Shown in pieces: positions 8,270-17,929 of a stretch of 44,058 nt of DNA. Within the stretch, counting starts at the first letter, position 1. The number at the start of each line of letters is the position of its first letter. Location: NCBI GenBank assembly GCA_027364575.1, contig DAHXPC010000014.1, positions 1-44,058 on the forward strand, in the 5' to 3' direction. Origin of the DNA: a bacterium. GTDB lineage: Bacteria; Pseudomonadota; Gammaproteobacteria; UBA6186; Azoamicaceae. Position numbers and translations under genes: made by a program. The notes beneath the pieces were generated by a model. The model saw only the letters and a list, made by a program, of their open reading frames with translations. It did no database searches and was not told the origin of the DNA.

Positions 8270-9477
8270 ATTGCATCCCAGGGAGTTTGTGCGACTTTTG
8301 GTTTTTCTAAATGGGATAACAGGGTATCGTTAACCTCCGTTGGGATTGAGGGGGTAATATTCTGCTGTTGTAAGCTTGCGATAATGTGATCGCTTAACAG
8401 CGGAGCAAGCGCAAGCTTGGTTGGCCATGCAACCATGCAATTACCTACCGTTTCTATAAAGGCACTTTCGGGGCGCTTGCCGCCGGGTTGCTTAAGCTCT
8501 GCACGGTTAATAAAAAAGCTTGACCATTGTGCATCTGAAAAGTCTACCCAAGGAAACAACTGGCGCAATTCTTGTTGGGCCACCTGAATTTGTTCAGATG
8601 ATGTTCGATTAACCCCATCTTCTGCAATTTGCCCCCCTAAATACCAAACCGTATGCCCATTTTGCGTTGGATGTGTGGTGATGGTGATTCTGGGATTCAT
8701 GCCATAATCGATGCAATGGGCAAAAAATAAATACGGTTTAGGCAGTTTTACCATGATCATTTGCAGCGGACGGCATTGCATGGCAGGTGCATTGGATAAA
8801 CTTTGACAGAGTAATGCGTTACCTTCACCGGCAGTGAATAAATAGCGTTTAGCCTGTAGATTTAAAGTGGTAGCCCCAGAATTTAGGTTAACCGATAAGA
8901 TGTTTTGCGGATTGGCAGCTTGATGAACAAATTCGTATCCTTGTTCTGAATGAATTTTAAAAATACAATTTTGATAAGTTGCGGCGAGCGTGCGGATCAG
9001 AGAAGCGGTGTCTAGCACTAGCTCCTCTAATCGATAGGCTTGGCCTCTAAAATCTGCATTTTGTAATAATAAAGGATACTGTGCGGGTTTCAACTTTTGG
9101 GCACGACTGTTTAGGGCCTTGCTGGCAAAAAAACTTGCAATGTTGGAGCTTAGGCTTCCGCTAGACCATAGCAATTGGTGATCGGCTAAGATATTAACAG
9201 GCCGCAGATCGATTTCACCGTTGCCTTGCAGGCATGTTTTCCATCGATTCGGCATGGCCTCTACCGCATTGGCAGAATCGGTTAGAAAGCCGCCCAGGGC
9301 ATATTTAAGGCCACCGTGAATAATCCCCTGGGATTTAATGGTTTGACCGCCCCCTAGCGTATGGGATTCCAAAAGAATTGCTTGATAGCCGAGTTGGCGT
9401 AGACGGTGTAAGGCCCAGAGACCGGCAATGCCTCCACCAAAAATAACGATATCCACGGTCGCGTTTTGTTCACTCAT
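8263..9477 (-). CDS. FAD-dependent oxidoreductase (DAO family)
   Basis: A 404-residue flavoprotein. The N-terminal dinucleotide-binding fold is clear (IVIFGGGIAGLWALHRL, residues about 10-26), with a glutamate for ribose binding near residue 37 (LLESHTLGGGQTIKSQG). The GGQTIKSQGIIHGGLKYAL segment resembles glycerol-3-phosphate dehydrogenase and related amine oxidases, but the substrate cannot be read from sequence. It is the first gene of the operon ending in namZ, and its stop overlaps the next start. A role in cell-wall amino-sugar or other salvage is only suggested by the neighbourhood. Confidence 0.78.
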   Translation of the reverse strand: MSEQNATVDIVIFGGGIAGLWALHRLRQLGYQAILLESHTLGGGQTIKSQGIIHGGLKYALGGFLTDSANAVEAMPNRWKTCLQGNGEIDLRPVNILADHQLLWSSGSLSSNIASFFASKALNSRAQKLKPAQYPLLLQNADFRGQAYRLEELVLDTASLIRTLAATYQNCIFKIHSEQGYEFVHQAANPQNILSVNLNSGATTLNLQAKRYLFTAGEGNALLCQSLSNAPAMQCRPLQMIMVKLPKPYLFFAHCIDYGMNPRITITTHPTQNGHTVWYLGGQIAEDGVNRTSSEQIQVAQQELRQLFPWVDFSDAQWSSFFINRAELKQPGGKRPESAFIETVGNCMVAWPTKLALAPLLSDHIIASLQQQNITPSIPTEVNDTLLSHLEKPKVAQTPWDAIW

Positions 9478-9631
9478 CTCACAATAGTAGCAATATATAG
9501 GGCGTCAAGTCTTCAATTTTCATTTAGCGTGTATGCAATCTGCAGCGTTCACTTTGAGGGAAAAAGTTTGAAAACTAAGCCTGGGTGGGGCAGGGCAAGA
9601 GAAAGGGTTATGTACAGTAGAAGTTTGAAAA

Positions 9632-9829
9632 ATGAAATATAAAGGGTTTATTGCAAAAGTCATCTTTTCTCCAGAAGTGGGTTCTTTTTACGGAGAAATT
9701 TTGAATTCGCTGGATCTGATAGTGTTTCAAGCATCGACTTTGACACATGCCAGAGATGCTATGCAACAGGCTATAGATTGTTATTTATGCCACCTCAGTT
9801 CTACTAGCGTTAGGCAGACGCAAGGATAG
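9632..9829 (+). CDS. HicB-family antitoxin-like protein, truncated and orphan
   Basis: A 65-residue product beginning MKYKGFIAKVIFSPEVGSF. It matches the N-terminal RNase-H-like domain of HicB antitoxins (pattern MKYKGY.G.V.Y....F.GE..N..D.I.FQ). The match continues to about residue 55 (ARDAMQQAIDCYL) and then ends in an unrelated tail. The C-terminal DNA-binding part of a normal (about 110 residue) HicB is missing, and no hicA lies on either side. It is probably a decayed orphan. The ribosome-binding site is weak. Confidence 0.55.
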   Translation: MKYKGFIAKVIFSPEVGSFYGEILNSLDLIVFQASTLTHARDAMQQAIDCYLCHLSSTSVRQTQG

Positions 9830-9850
9830 ACTTCAGATAGGTTAAATGCG

Positions 9851-11155
9851 ATGATTGGCCCTATGCTAAAATCTTTCATACAATCTGTATTCCGTTGGAT
9901 TTATACGATTATCCTCGTATTTGCTATTCCCGCTATTTTACTTAGGCTATGGTGGCGCGGATTTAAAAATCCAGCTTATCGCAGTCGTTGGTTAGAGCGC
10001 TTTGGGATGTTTAAAGCGCCTGCACAATCCGGTGGCTTATGGTTGCATGCGGTGTCATTGGGCGAATCGATAGCCGCCATTCCACTGATTCGACAATTTC
10101 AACAGCGCTTTCCAGACACCCCTATCACCATTACTACGACAACGCCAACGGGTTCTGCTTGTATTCAAAGCACGTTTGGCAATGAAGTGTTTCATGTGTA
10201 TTGCCCCTATGATTTTCCTTGGAGTATTCAACAATTTTTAAAACGCGTTCGTCCACGCTTATTAATTTTGATGGAAACCGAATTGTGGTTAAATTGTTTA
10301 TGGGTGAGCAAACAACACAATATTCCCATTATGATTGCGAATGGGCGTCTTTCTCCAAAATCGCTTATCGGATATAAGCGCTTAGGCGTTATGATTCAGA
10401 AAATGTTAGATTGCATTCATATTGTCGCGGCGCAATCCGAACGAGATGGGGCAAATTTTATTGCGTTAGGGTTGGCTCCTGATCGTTTACAAGTTCCAGG
10501 TAATATAAAGTTTGATTTTTCCATTCAAGAAGGGTTAACGCAAGACGCCTCTGTTTTACGTGCCACCTGGGGAAAATCGCGGCCTGTGATGATTGCGGCC
10601 AGTACGCATGCCGGAGAAGAAGCACAAATATTGACCGTCTTTAAAGCGGTGTTGGCACAATTTCCAGATGCGTTATTGATAGTGGTGCCAAGACATCCGG
10701 AAAGGTTTACATTGGTTGAAACAATGATCCAAGATGCAGGGTATTCTTGGGTTTCAAGACGTTCGGGTCTTGCTGTCACGGCAGAAACGCAAGTGTTTTT
10801 GGGCGATACACTCGGAGAATTAAACTTCTTGTATGCACTTGCGGATGTGGCTTTTGTTGGGGGGAGTTTAGTCCCCATTGGTGGGCATAATACTTTAGAG
10901 CCTGCAGCCGTGGGTGTGCCTATCATTGTGGGTCCACATACCCATAATTTTGTTGAAATTACCGCACTTTTATCGGCGTGTGGAGCATTGGTGCAAGTGG
11001 AAAACAGTACTGCACTGTTGCAAACAATTCTATATTGGTTGAGTCACCCTGAAAAGCGCCAAGCCGCGGGGGACTTTGGCAAAGCCGCCATCGAAAAAAA
11101 TCGAGGGGCGGTCAGTAAAATTATCGATCTTATTCAAGATCACTTTATCCCATAA
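9851..11155 (+). CDS. waaA: 3-deoxy-D-manno-octulosonic acid (Kdo) transferase
   Basis: A 434-residue GT30 enzyme that adds Kdo to lipid A precursor at the inner face of the cytoplasmic membrane. There is an N-terminal membrane anchor (residues about 12-32, WIYTIILVFAIPAILLRLWW). GLWLHAVSLGES follows with the catalytic Glu, then ILMETELWLN, IMIANGRLSPKS, PGNIKFDF and the C-terminal GGHNTLEPAAVGVPIIVGP. Length fits the family. The start could also be the ATG at 9863 (MLKSF); both give the anchor. It implies that the organism makes LPS. It stands alone on the plus strand, converging with tolC. Confidence 0.93.
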   Translation: MIGPMLKSFIQSVFRWIYTIILVFAIPAILLRLWWRGFKNPAYRSRWLERFGMFKAPAQSGGLWLHAVSLGESIAAIPLIRQFQQRFPDTPITITTTTPTGSACIQSTFGNEVFHVYCPYDFPWSIQQFLKRVRPRLLILMETELWLNCLWVSKQHNIPIMIANGRLSPKSLIGYKRLGVMIQKMLDCIHIVAAQSERDGANFIALGLAPDRLQVPGNIKFDFSIQEGLTQDASVLRATWGKSRPVMIAASTHAGEEAQILTVFKAVLAQFPDALLIVVPRHPERFTLVETMIQDAGYSWVSRRSGLAVTAETQVFLGDTLGELNFLYALADVAFVGGSLVPIGGHNTLEPAAVGVPIIVGPHTHNFVEITALLSACGALVQVENSTALLQTILYWLSHPEKRQAAGDFGKAAIEKNRGAVSKIIDLIQDHFIP

Positions 11156-11188
11156 AAGCGTTTTATTCATTTAAGCATGATGCGTATT

Positions 11189-12499
11189 TTACTGGGTAAG
11201 CCATTGATTAATATGTTGTATATCTTCAGGGCTTAAGGTACCTGCCGCTTCCTTTAATTTAATGCTGTGCAAAATATAGTCATAACGGGCATTCGCATAT
11301 TTTTGTTCAGCGTGAATTAAATTGCTTTGAGCGGTTAATACATCGGCAATGGTTCGGGTACCGACATCAAAAGCCGCTAGGGTCGCTTTAAGCGCACTTG
11401 CATTAGAAACAATCGCTTGTTTAAGTGCGGTGATTTGACTGATTTGTGTTAATACGCCTCTATAAGATTGTCGAGTATTGCTTTCCACTTGACGATGCAA
11501 CACGCCCATTTGTTTTTGCGCATGTTGATAGGTATGCATGGCTTGACGCGTTTTGGAGCTAATGCTTCCGCCGCTAAAAATAGGGAGGCTGACTTGTAGA
11601 CCAATAGCCGAATTGGTATTTTTAGTGGACATGGGTGTGGCGGTCGCGCGATTGATAGATCCATTCACGCTGAACGCAGGCAAGTGGTTCCCTTGACTTA
11701 GCTTAATATCGGTATGAGTTGCTTCTACCTGGGCACGGGCGGCTTGCAAGCCAAAATTTTGTGCCAATGCAGTCGTTACCCATTTTTCTATTTCAATTGG
11801 ATCGGGTGTTTTGAGTGCAAGTGTATCGCGCAGGGAAGAAAAGGTTTGGATCGGTTGGCCTGTCATTTCTTGCAATTGTTCTTTTTGATCAGCAACAAAA
11901 TTTTCAGCCGCAATTTCTTCTGCATGGGCACTATCGTGTTGTGCTTTGGCAATTTGCACATCCGTAATGGCAATCAGCCCCACTTTAAAGCGTTGCTCGG
12001 TTTGTTCTAGAAATTTTGCAAAGGCTAGTCGATTGGCTTTGGCAAATTTTAAAGAATCTATGGCTTTTAACACATTAAAATACCGTTGTGTGGTTCGTAC
12101 GATAAGATCTTGTTCAGCAGCAGCATAGGTAGCATTGGCCTGTTTGATCAGTGAGTTTGCCTTAGCATATTGCACCCATTCTTTATAATAAAAGATGGGT
12201 TGAGAAAGGGTAAGCCCATAAGCGCTTTGATGATAATGCAGTGATTGAGCAGGAGAATTGTTCGATCCGGCCGATTGGATCGCATTAGAGCTTTGAGTTG
12301 CCGCTGCATTAACGGTGGGTAAGAATTGCGCATTTGCTTGGGGTTTCGCTTCGCGCGTGGCAAGCTGCGCCTCTTTTGCGGCTTGCAGCGTTAGATCATT
12401 TTCTTGAGAAAATGTATAGACAGTGAAGAGATCTTCGGCATTTACAGTAGAAATGCTAAGAGGTGTCAGTAGCAATAAGGTTAATAGTTTTTTTTGCAT
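11189..12499 (-). CDS. tolC: TolC-family outer-membrane efflux/secretion channel
   Basis: A 436-residue outer-membrane factor. A signal peptide of 21 residues ending SISTVNA is followed by mature EDLFTVYTFSQEND. Two internally repeated coiled-coil/strand halves are typical (AEQDLIVRTTQRYFNVLKAID in the first; LHRQVESNTRQSYRGVLTQI and FDVGTRTIADVLTAQSNLI in the second). I take the ATG at 12499 rather than the extension to 12559, because it gives a proper signal peptide and places the start one base after the pcm stop. It would pair with type I secretion or efflux pumps encoded elsewhere. The downstream gene on the other strand (waaA) converges on it. Confidence 0.9.
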   Translation of the reverse strand: MQKKLLTLLLLTPLSISTVNAEDLFTVYTFSQENDLTLQAAKEAQLATREAKPQANAQFLPTVNAAATQSSNAIQSAGSNNSPAQSLHYHQSAYGLTLSQPIFYYKEWVQYAKANSLIKQANATYAAAEQDLIVRTTQRYFNVLKAIDSLKFAKANRLAFAKFLEQTEQRFKVGLIAITDVQIAKAQHDSAHAEEIAAENFVADQKEQLQEMTGQPIQTFSSLRDTLALKTPDPIEIEKWVTTALAQNFGLQAARAQVEATHTDIKLSQGNHLPAFSVNGSINRATATPMSTKNTNSAIGLQVSLPIFSGGSISSKTRQAMHTYQHAQKQMGVLHRQVESNTRQSYRGVLTQISQITALKQAIVSNASALKATLAAFDVGTRTIADVLTAQSNLIHAEQKYANARYDYILHSIKLKEAAGTLSPEDIQHINQWLTQ

Positions 12500-12500
12500 A

Positions 12501-13154
12501 TTAAAATTGAAAATGATTAAGTTGTGGGCCATGGAGTAAAGGTGGAATGTCTGTTTCAAATAGACATTCTTCCTGCCAGTTTAGGGTATCTGTTTTGGTT
12601 AATAATACAGCAGACATGCAAGGAGAGGTGCCAACAAATGCACCTAACCGACCGGCAACGGCCAGTTGGTTTTTAAATGTTTTGGGCAAAAGAGAAAGTG
12701 AGCCTGTTATGATAATCGCGTCATAAGGCGTACTCTCTATCCTTTCCATGCATCCATCTCCCACTTCAACGGTTACATTGTCAATGTGTAAAGCTTCTAT
12801 GTTTTGCCGAGCAATATCGGCTAATTCCGGTATAATCTCAATGCTAACAACTTCTTTAGCCAATTTTGCCAGTAAAGCCGTTATATAACCGGAGCCGGTG
12901 CCAATTTCTAACACCCTATCGTTTTTGCTTAACTTAAGCGCCTGCAGCATACGACCTACAATTTTAGGTGGTAGCATAACTTGATTGTAGTCGATGGAAA
13001 TGAATGTGTCACTGAAAGCCAGGGTTCGAAGGTTCGAGGGGACAAATTGTTCGCGCGGAATAGTGCCCAGCAGTTCTAGTAAATGAGAATCGAGCACACT
13101 CCAGGTTCGGATCTGTTGCTGTACCATGTTAAATCGAGCGAGATTAAAATCCAT
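12501..13154 (-). CDS. pcm: Protein-L-isoaspartate O-methyltransferase family
   Basis: About 217 residues; an SAM-dependent methyltransferase that normally repairs isoaspartyl damage in proteins. Motifs are MVQQQIRTWSVLD, PREQFVP, VMLPPKIVGRMLQAL, and motif I VLEIGTGSGYITALLAKLA, followed by EVVSIEIIPELA and DAIIITGSL. I chose the ATG at 13154 (MDFNLARFNMVQ), which matches homologues better than the upstream one at 13169. It is directly coupled to tolC, an arrangement common in gammaproteobacteria, where this divergent paralogue lies apart from the surE-pcm locus. Confidence 0.88.
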   Translation of the reverse strand: MDFNLARFNMVQQQIRTWSVLDSHLLELLGTIPREQFVPSNLRTLAFSDTFISIDYNQVMLPPKIVGRMLQALKLSKNDRVLEIGTGSGYITALLAKLAKEVVSIEIIPELADIARQNIEALHIDNVTVEVGDGCMERIESTPYDAIIITGSLSLLPKTFKNQLAVAGRLGAFVGTSPCMSAVLLTKTDTLNWQEECLFETDIPPLLHGPQLNHFQF

Positions 13155-13210
13155 AGATAATATTAGCATAGCTCGGTGCCTGATGAGCGTAGGTCAGTAC
13201 TGATGCCTAA

Positions 13211-14092
13211 TTATTTTTTTGCATTTTCCTCAATAAAGTCGATAATACGCGAAACAATGTCACAATCCGTTATTTTTTCGAGCATTTCAATACTGGGTGA
13301 GCAATCGATATCTAATACCAATGGGCCTCTGTTGGAACGGATAAGATCGACAGTGGCCAAGTTTAATTTCATTGCCTTGGCAGCTTGTATGGCCATCTTT
13401 CGTTCTTTCCGAGTAATTTTAACGGAAACGGTCGACATTCTGGGGTGATGCGTTGAATGAAAACCGGCTTCAACCGTTTGTCTTTGTACGGCCGCCACGA
13501 CTTTATTGCCAACCACCACGCATCGAATATCCGTTCCATTCGCTTCTTGAATGAATTCTTGCACTAAAATATTGGTTTTTAATTGTTTGAAAGCATTAAT
13601 GACACTGATGGCGGCTTGATGGGTTTCAGCAAATATAATGCCACGGCCTTCGGTGCCTTCTAACAGCCGGACAATTAAAGGAGCGCCTCCGACGAGATCG
13701 ATAAGTTTTTCAGACTCTTCGGGTGAATCTGCAAAACCCGTAATGGGTAATGGCAATTGTTTACGCGTCAGTAATTGTAATGCGCGTAATTTGTCTCTAG
13801 ACCAGGTAATTGAAAGCGCAGTATTTAAGGTGTAGACCCCCATCATTTCAAATTGACGCAACACGGCTGTTCCATAAAATGTATGTGTAGGCTTAATATG
13901 CGGAATAATCGCATCTAAATCTTCAAAAGTTTCATTGCTGCGATAATGGACTGCCGGATTGGAGGCGGAAATATTCATATAGCAATAAGAAATACGGATA
14001 AAAGAAATTTCATGTCCTCTTGTTTGGCAGGCTTCAGTAAATCGTCGCTGGCTATATGCATTTGGATTATGGGTTAATACGGCAATTTTCAT
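13211..14092 (-). CDS. rimK: RimK-type ATP-grasp glutamate ligase (ribosomal protein S6 modification)
   Basis: A 293-residue ATP-grasp ligase close in length to E. coli RimK, which adds glutamates to the C-terminus of ribosomal protein S6. Visible features are MKIAVLTHNPNAYSQRR, DAIIPHIKPTHTFYGTAVLRQFE, the nucleotide loop EGTEGRGIIFAET and LVQEFI. In the metal-binding strand the usual VMEVNASPG is LDIDCSPS, with Asp261 and Asp263 replacing Glu and Asn, and the usual Arg-Gly-Gly loop is PRM. These changes may alter substrate or metal use. Its start overlaps the stop of the upstream zinc-protease gene by four bases (ATGA), so the two are coupled. Confidence 0.85.
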   Translation of the reverse strand: MKIAVLTHNPNAYSQRRFTEACQTRGHEISFIRISYCYMNISASNPAVHYRSNETFEDLDAIIPHIKPTHTFYGTAVLRQFEMMGVYTLNTALSITWSRDKLRALQLLTRKQLPLPITGFADSPEESEKLIDLVGGAPLIVRLLEGTEGRGIIFAETHQAAISVINAFKQLKTNILVQEFIQEANGTDIRCVVVGNKVVAAVQRQTVEAGFHSTHHPRMSTVSVKITRKERKMAIQAAKAMKLNLATVDLIRSNRGPLVLDIDCSPSIEMLEKITDCDIVSRIIDFIEENAKK

Positions 14093-14628
14093 GGGTGAGC
14101 ACTATCCTTTTCGTGGTGCTTATACAGTGCGTGCAATTTTTTTGTGGTTAATTTTCCCTGACACAAAAACTTTCCGGGATCAATAATAGAATGATTTTTT
14201 AAAGCATCTCTGCCTAATAACATTCTAAAGCGCATCGGATCGCGATTGGTTAGGGTAATTTCTATATCCCAGGTTGTTTCACCGAGCATAACCGGGGTAT
14301 TGATCACATATCTCAATTCTTTTTGCCCGCCGGAGTTCATGACAATGCGTTGGTCATGGACTAATGCGGTACACAGAATGGGAAATTTTACCGTTTGTTG
14401 TAGGGGGTGCACTAAAAAATGAACGAAGAGTTCACCTTGGCGGTGAAAGGGACGAATATCAGAAGCATGGAGGGCTGAAGTTTTAGCGCCAGTATCTATT
14501 TTTGATTTAATGGCGGGGATCCCAAGCGTTGGCAGCGCACACCATTCTTGCCACCCAATCAGCACTCTAGAGGGATTATCCAGTTGAAAATGTTTTTGTG
14601 TCGGCAGAAGTTTGGTTGATTGGGTCAT
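14089..14628 (-). CDS. RimK-associated ATP-dependent zinc protease (retropepsin-like, PF05618)
   Basis: About 179 residues of the putative ATP-dependent zinc protease family, which is a regular partner of rimK (RimB-like). The aspartic-protease-like motif IDTGAKTSALHA is clear, with RVIGWQEW-like GWQEWCALPTLGIPAIKSK before it and RMLLGRDALK near the C-terminus. The frame is open to 14730. I chose the ATG at 14628 because homologues begin shortly before the GWxEW block, but no strong ribosome-binding site decides the start. It is proposed to act with RimK on ribosomal protein or other ligase substrates. Confidence 0.8.
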   Translation of the reverse strand: MTQSTKLLPTQKHFQLDNPSRVLIGWQEWCALPTLGIPAIKSKIDTGAKTSALHASDIRPFHRQGELFVHFLVHPLQQTVKFPILCTALVHDQRIVMNSGGQKELRYVINTPVMLGETTWDIEITLTNRDPMRFRMLLGRDALKNHSIIDPGKFLCQGKLTTKKLHALYKHHEKDSAHP

Positions 14629-14944
14629 ATTTATGTTTGCAGCTTTGAAAGTCCGGTGAGCGAATGCATTCCTTGCAATCTTAGGCGATTTGCTGAGGAC
14701 TTGCAATGAATTGTCATCGTAACAATACAATTGTTACGTGGAAATGAGAGGAAGAGAAATATGGGGAATGTTGTCTTAAAGCCCCGTTGATACTTACCTG
14801 TATGCCAGAAGCCTGATTTTTAATACAGCTTGTGTTCCCTGTTTTAGCGAATTCCGACATCCAGGGTATTTACCTTAGCGTGAAATTCCTTTAGTCTCCG
14901 CCAAGAGTCAAGCAAGATTTTTTTAATAGTTTGGAGATAAATGA

Positions 14945-15550
14945 ATGAATAAGAATATTGTGTCTGTTATTTTATCGGGTGTTGTGCTTTCCAGTGGGGC
15001 GGTTGCTGCAATGGATTTCAATCCGACGTTTTCTGTGGGTGCTGAATTACAAAACAACCGTAATAAAGTAGCCTCAGAATTTTCAGATCAAAAAATGATT
15101 ATTAACAATAAACCTTTGTTTCGTAAAAACAGTGGAAGTGCAGGTCTATTTGTTGCCGCACGCTTTAACGACACGGTTGGTGCTGAATTAGGATATAATT
15201 TTTTTGTAAAAACCAAAGAAACGAATAGCACGACCGAAACCATTCGTAAGACGAAAATGCATAATAGCTATGCTGATTTACTTGGGTATTTGCTGATAAA
15301 TGATGCGGCTGATTTCATCGGTGCTATGGGTATTGGTCGTTTAAGCACTACAGTAGAAATGAAGAAAAATGGTATTACAGTGGCTCAATCCAGCACCGAG
15401 TCTGCTAAAGCCGGGGTTCGTTTAGGGCTAGGTGCACAGTATAAATTTGGTGAAAATTTTGGTACCCGTTTAATGGTTCGTCATCAACGTGGTAATAAAA
15501 TTATTAAAAATATCAACTCTGCCAATTTAGCATTATTTTATCAGTTTTAA
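14945..15550 (+). CDS. Outer-membrane beta-barrel protein (small porin-like)
   Basis: A 201-residue precursor. The signal peptide of about 21 residues (MNKNIVSVILSGVVLSSGAVA) ends at an Ala-x-Ala-like site. Alternating amphipathic strands follow, and the chain ends in Phe, the signature of barrels inserted by the BAM complex. Eight strands would fit the size. TTTGGAGATAAATGA lies before the ATG, giving a GGAGA ribosome-binding site. It is monocistronic, with a strong terminator 30 bases downstream. Related short barrels are common surface proteins in Legionellales; its substrate, if any, is unknown. Confidence 0.75.
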   Translation: MNKNIVSVILSGVVLSSGAVAAMDFNPTFSVGAELQNNRNKVASEFSDQKMIINNKPLFRKNSGSAGLFVAARFNDTVGAELGYNFFVKTKETNSTTETIRKTKMHNSYADLLGYLLINDAADFIGAMGIGRLSTTVEMKKNGITVAQSSTESAKAGVRLGLGAQYKFGENFGTRLMVRHQRGNKIIKNINSANLALFYQF

Positions 15551-15580
15551 TAAACCAACTTTTTATTATATTGATAATGT

Positions 15581-15608
15581 AAAAAGGGCCCTTACGGGCC
15601 CTTTTTTT
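15581..15608 (+). terminator. Bidirectional rho-independent terminator
   Basis: AAAAAGGGCCC, loop TTAC, then GGGCCCTTTTTTT. The stem is GC-rich with a T run on the plus strand and an A run before the stem, so it can stop transcription from the barrel gene (plus) and from the convergent pyrophosphatase gene (minus). Confidence 0.93.
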
Positions 15609-15639
15609 GGCTTATTGAATGAATTGCTTGGGCAAGGTT

Positions 15640-17724
15640 TTAAGCACTGCGAGCAATCATTGCGATAAGCAGCAATGCGACGATATTAATAATTTTAATC
15701 ATCGGATTAATCGCAGGACCTGCCGTATCTTTGTACGGATCACCTACGGTGTCGCCTGTGATAGCCGCTTTATGCGCGTCTGATCCTTTACCGCCTTCAT
15801 GCCCATCTTCAATATATTTTTTAGCGTTATCCCATGCCCCACCGCCTGAGGTCATAGAGATGGCAACAAACAGCCCAGTCACAATGGTGCCTAGCAACAT
15901 AGCCCCTAAACAGGTAAAGGCTGCTTCTTGGCCACCAATAAACTTAACGACAAAATATAACAGGATGGGAGAAAGTACCGGTAGCAATGATGGAACAATC
16001 ATTTCACGAATGGCAGCTTTGGTTAACAAATCTACCGCAACGCCATATTCTGGGCGTGCTGTTCCTTCCATAATACCTTTAATTTCCCTAAATTGACGGC
16101 GCACTTCGACCACCACTTCACTGCCGGCGCGTCCGACGGCCATCATACCAAAAGAGGAAAATAGATAAGGCAGTAAACCCCCAATAAATAGACCCACAAC
16201 CACAAACGGATCTTGTAACTTAAAGGAGATATCCAAATACGGGAAGTAATGTGAGAGATCTTCTGTATACGTTGCAAAAAGCACCAGGGCAGCAAGCCCT
16301 GCAGAACCAATGGCATAGCCTTTGGTAATCGCTTTGGTGGTGTTACCCACAGCGTCTAATGCATCAGTGACCACTCGGACTTCTTTATCCAAATGCGCCA
16401 TTTCCGCAATACCGCCTGCGTTGTCTGTCACAGGGCCGTAAGCGTCTAACGCCACTATCATGCCGGCTAAAGCCAACATCGTGGTAGCAGCGACTGCAAT
16501 ACCAAATAGACCCGCACAAACGTAGGTAAAGAGGATCCCCGCACTAATGACTAAAACGGGTAAGGCAGTGGATTCCATGGAAACTGCCAATCCTTGAATA
16601 ATATTGGTGGCATGTCCGGTGAGAGACGCACGCGCAATACTTTTTACCGGTCTAAATTTCGTTGAGGTGTAATACTCGGTGATCCATACCAGAAGCCCGG
16701 TTATCGCAAGGCCAGCAAAAGCACAATACAATAAGCTTACCCCGGTTAACCGTCTATCACCCAGCTCAAAAAAGTTTTGCAGTCCGATAAGTCTATCTGT
16801 AACCGCAATAATTAAAATACCGGAAATGATAGCGGTGGCGCCTAATCCTTTATAAAGCGCATTCATGATATTTTGGCTTTTGCCCAATCGAACGAAAAAG
16901 GTACCGATAATGGAGCCTAAAATGCAAACACCTCCAATGGCTAGAGGATAAATCATAAAGGTTTCTTTTAGATGGCTAGGCGCTAAGATCCCAGCAAGCA
17001 CCATGGTAGCCACTATGGTCACAGCATAGGTTTCAAATAAGTCAGCCGCCATGCCTGCGCAGTCGCCTACATTATCACCGACATTGTCTGCAATAACCGC
17101 AGGGTTACGTGGGTCATCCTCTGGAATACCCGCTTCTATTTTTCCGACTAAATCGGCGCCAACGTCTGCACCTTTAGTGAAAATTCCACCGCCTAAGCGT
17201 GCAAAAATAGAAATTAAGGAAGCTCCGAAACTTAAGGATATCAACGCTTCAGTCAATAAACGGGGAGACAAATCCAATTTCTGTAAAATGATGTAGTAGA
17301 GTGTGACGCCGAGCAGTGCAAGCCCTACGACTAAGAGTCCGGTGACAGCGCCGGCTTTAAAAGCAATATCTAAAGCCTTCGAAAGCCCGCTTTTGGCCGC
17401 TTCAGCCGTTCTGACATTGGCTCTGACAGAAACACCCATGCCGATATAACCGGCAAGCCCTGAAAGAATAGCACCGATAATAAACCCAATTGCGGCGTAT
17501 TGGCCCAGAATAAAGTAAAGCGCTACAGTGATTATAAGACCCACTATGCCGATAGTCCTATATTGGCGATTTAAATACGCATTAGCGCCTTCTTGGATCG
17601 CTAAGGCAATTTCTCGCATCCGCTCGTTTCCAGAAGGTGCCTGAAAGACAGAGCGAGCAGCAAAGGCGCCATAGCCCAGCGCAAAAATACTACTTAAAAT
17701 AATAAATACTTGAGTTTCGAACAT
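15640..17724 (-). CDS. hppA: Membrane-bound proton-translocating pyrophosphatase (K+-independent type)
   Basis: A 694-residue polytopic membrane pump that couples pyrophosphate hydrolysis to cation export, with about 16 membrane spans. Signatures are [44 protein letters not shown] (metal-PPi binding) and DNAGGIAEM. The GNTTKAIT segment places Lys464 and Thr467 at the positions that distinguish K+-independent H+-pumps from K+-dependent forms, which have Ala there. The start at 17724 has a GGGGGAGA ribosome-binding site 8 bases upstream; the longer frame to 17802 has none. It is monocistronic. Confidence 0.95.
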   Translation of the reverse strand: MFETQVFIILSSIFALGYGAFAARSVFQAPSGNERMREIALAIQEGANAYLNRQYRTIGIVGLIITVALYFILGQYAAIGFIIGAILSGLAGYIGMGVSVRANVRTAEAAKSGLSKALDIAFKAGAVTGLLVVGLALLGVTLYYIILQKLDLSPRLLTEALISLSFGASLISIFARLGGGIFTKGADVGADLVGKIEAGIPEDDPRNPAVIADNVGDNVGDCAGMAADLFETYAVTIVATMVLAGILAPSHLKETFMIYPLAIGGVCILGSIIGTFFVRLGKSQNIMNALYKGLGATAIISGILIIAVTDRLIGLQNFFELGDRRLTGVSLLYCAFAGLAITGLLVWITEYYTSTKFRPVKSIARASLTGHATNIIQGLAVSMESTALPVLVISAGILFTYVCAGLFGIAVAATTMLALAGMIVALDAYGPVTDNAGGIAEMAHLDKEVRVVTDALDAVGNTTKAITKGYAIGSAGLAALVLFATYTEDLSHYFPYLDISFKLQDPFVVVGLFIGGLLPYLFSSFGMMAVGRAGSEVVVEVRRQFREIKGIMEGTARPEYGVAVDLLTKAAIREMIVPSLLPVLSPILLYFVVKFIGGQEAAFTCLGAMLLGTIVTGLFVAISMTSGGGAWDNAKKYIEDGHEGGKGSDAHKAAITGDTVGDPYKDTAGPAINPMIKIINIVALLLIAMIARSA

Positions 17725-17772
17725 CTTTATCTTCTCCCCCTCGAAATAACGGTTCATCGGCCTTAGGGCAAA

Positions 17773-17802
17773 AGTATACTCGTAGTATAGAAACACCAGC
17801 AA
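17773..17802 (-). promoter_or_regulatory. Possible sigma-70 promoter of hppA
   Basis: On the minus strand TTGCTG (17797-17802) and TATACT (17773-17778) are separated by 18 bases and lie about 50 bases before the hppA start. It is a reasonable but not perfect match. Confidence 0.4.
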
Positions 17803-17929
17803 GCTCCATATACAGGAAAAACGATATAAAATTTAATAAAACTTATTTAACTTCCTGATTTTATTGGGGTAAGTAAAAGAACTTATCAAACGTTAGCTAT
17901 GCATAGAGTTCGCGCATTTGGGCTAGGCG

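Noticed and set aside
14731..14944. Promoter for the outer-membrane barrel and zinc protease genes
   Set aside because: The divergent spacer must hold promoters, but no -35/-10 pair was convincing enough to list.
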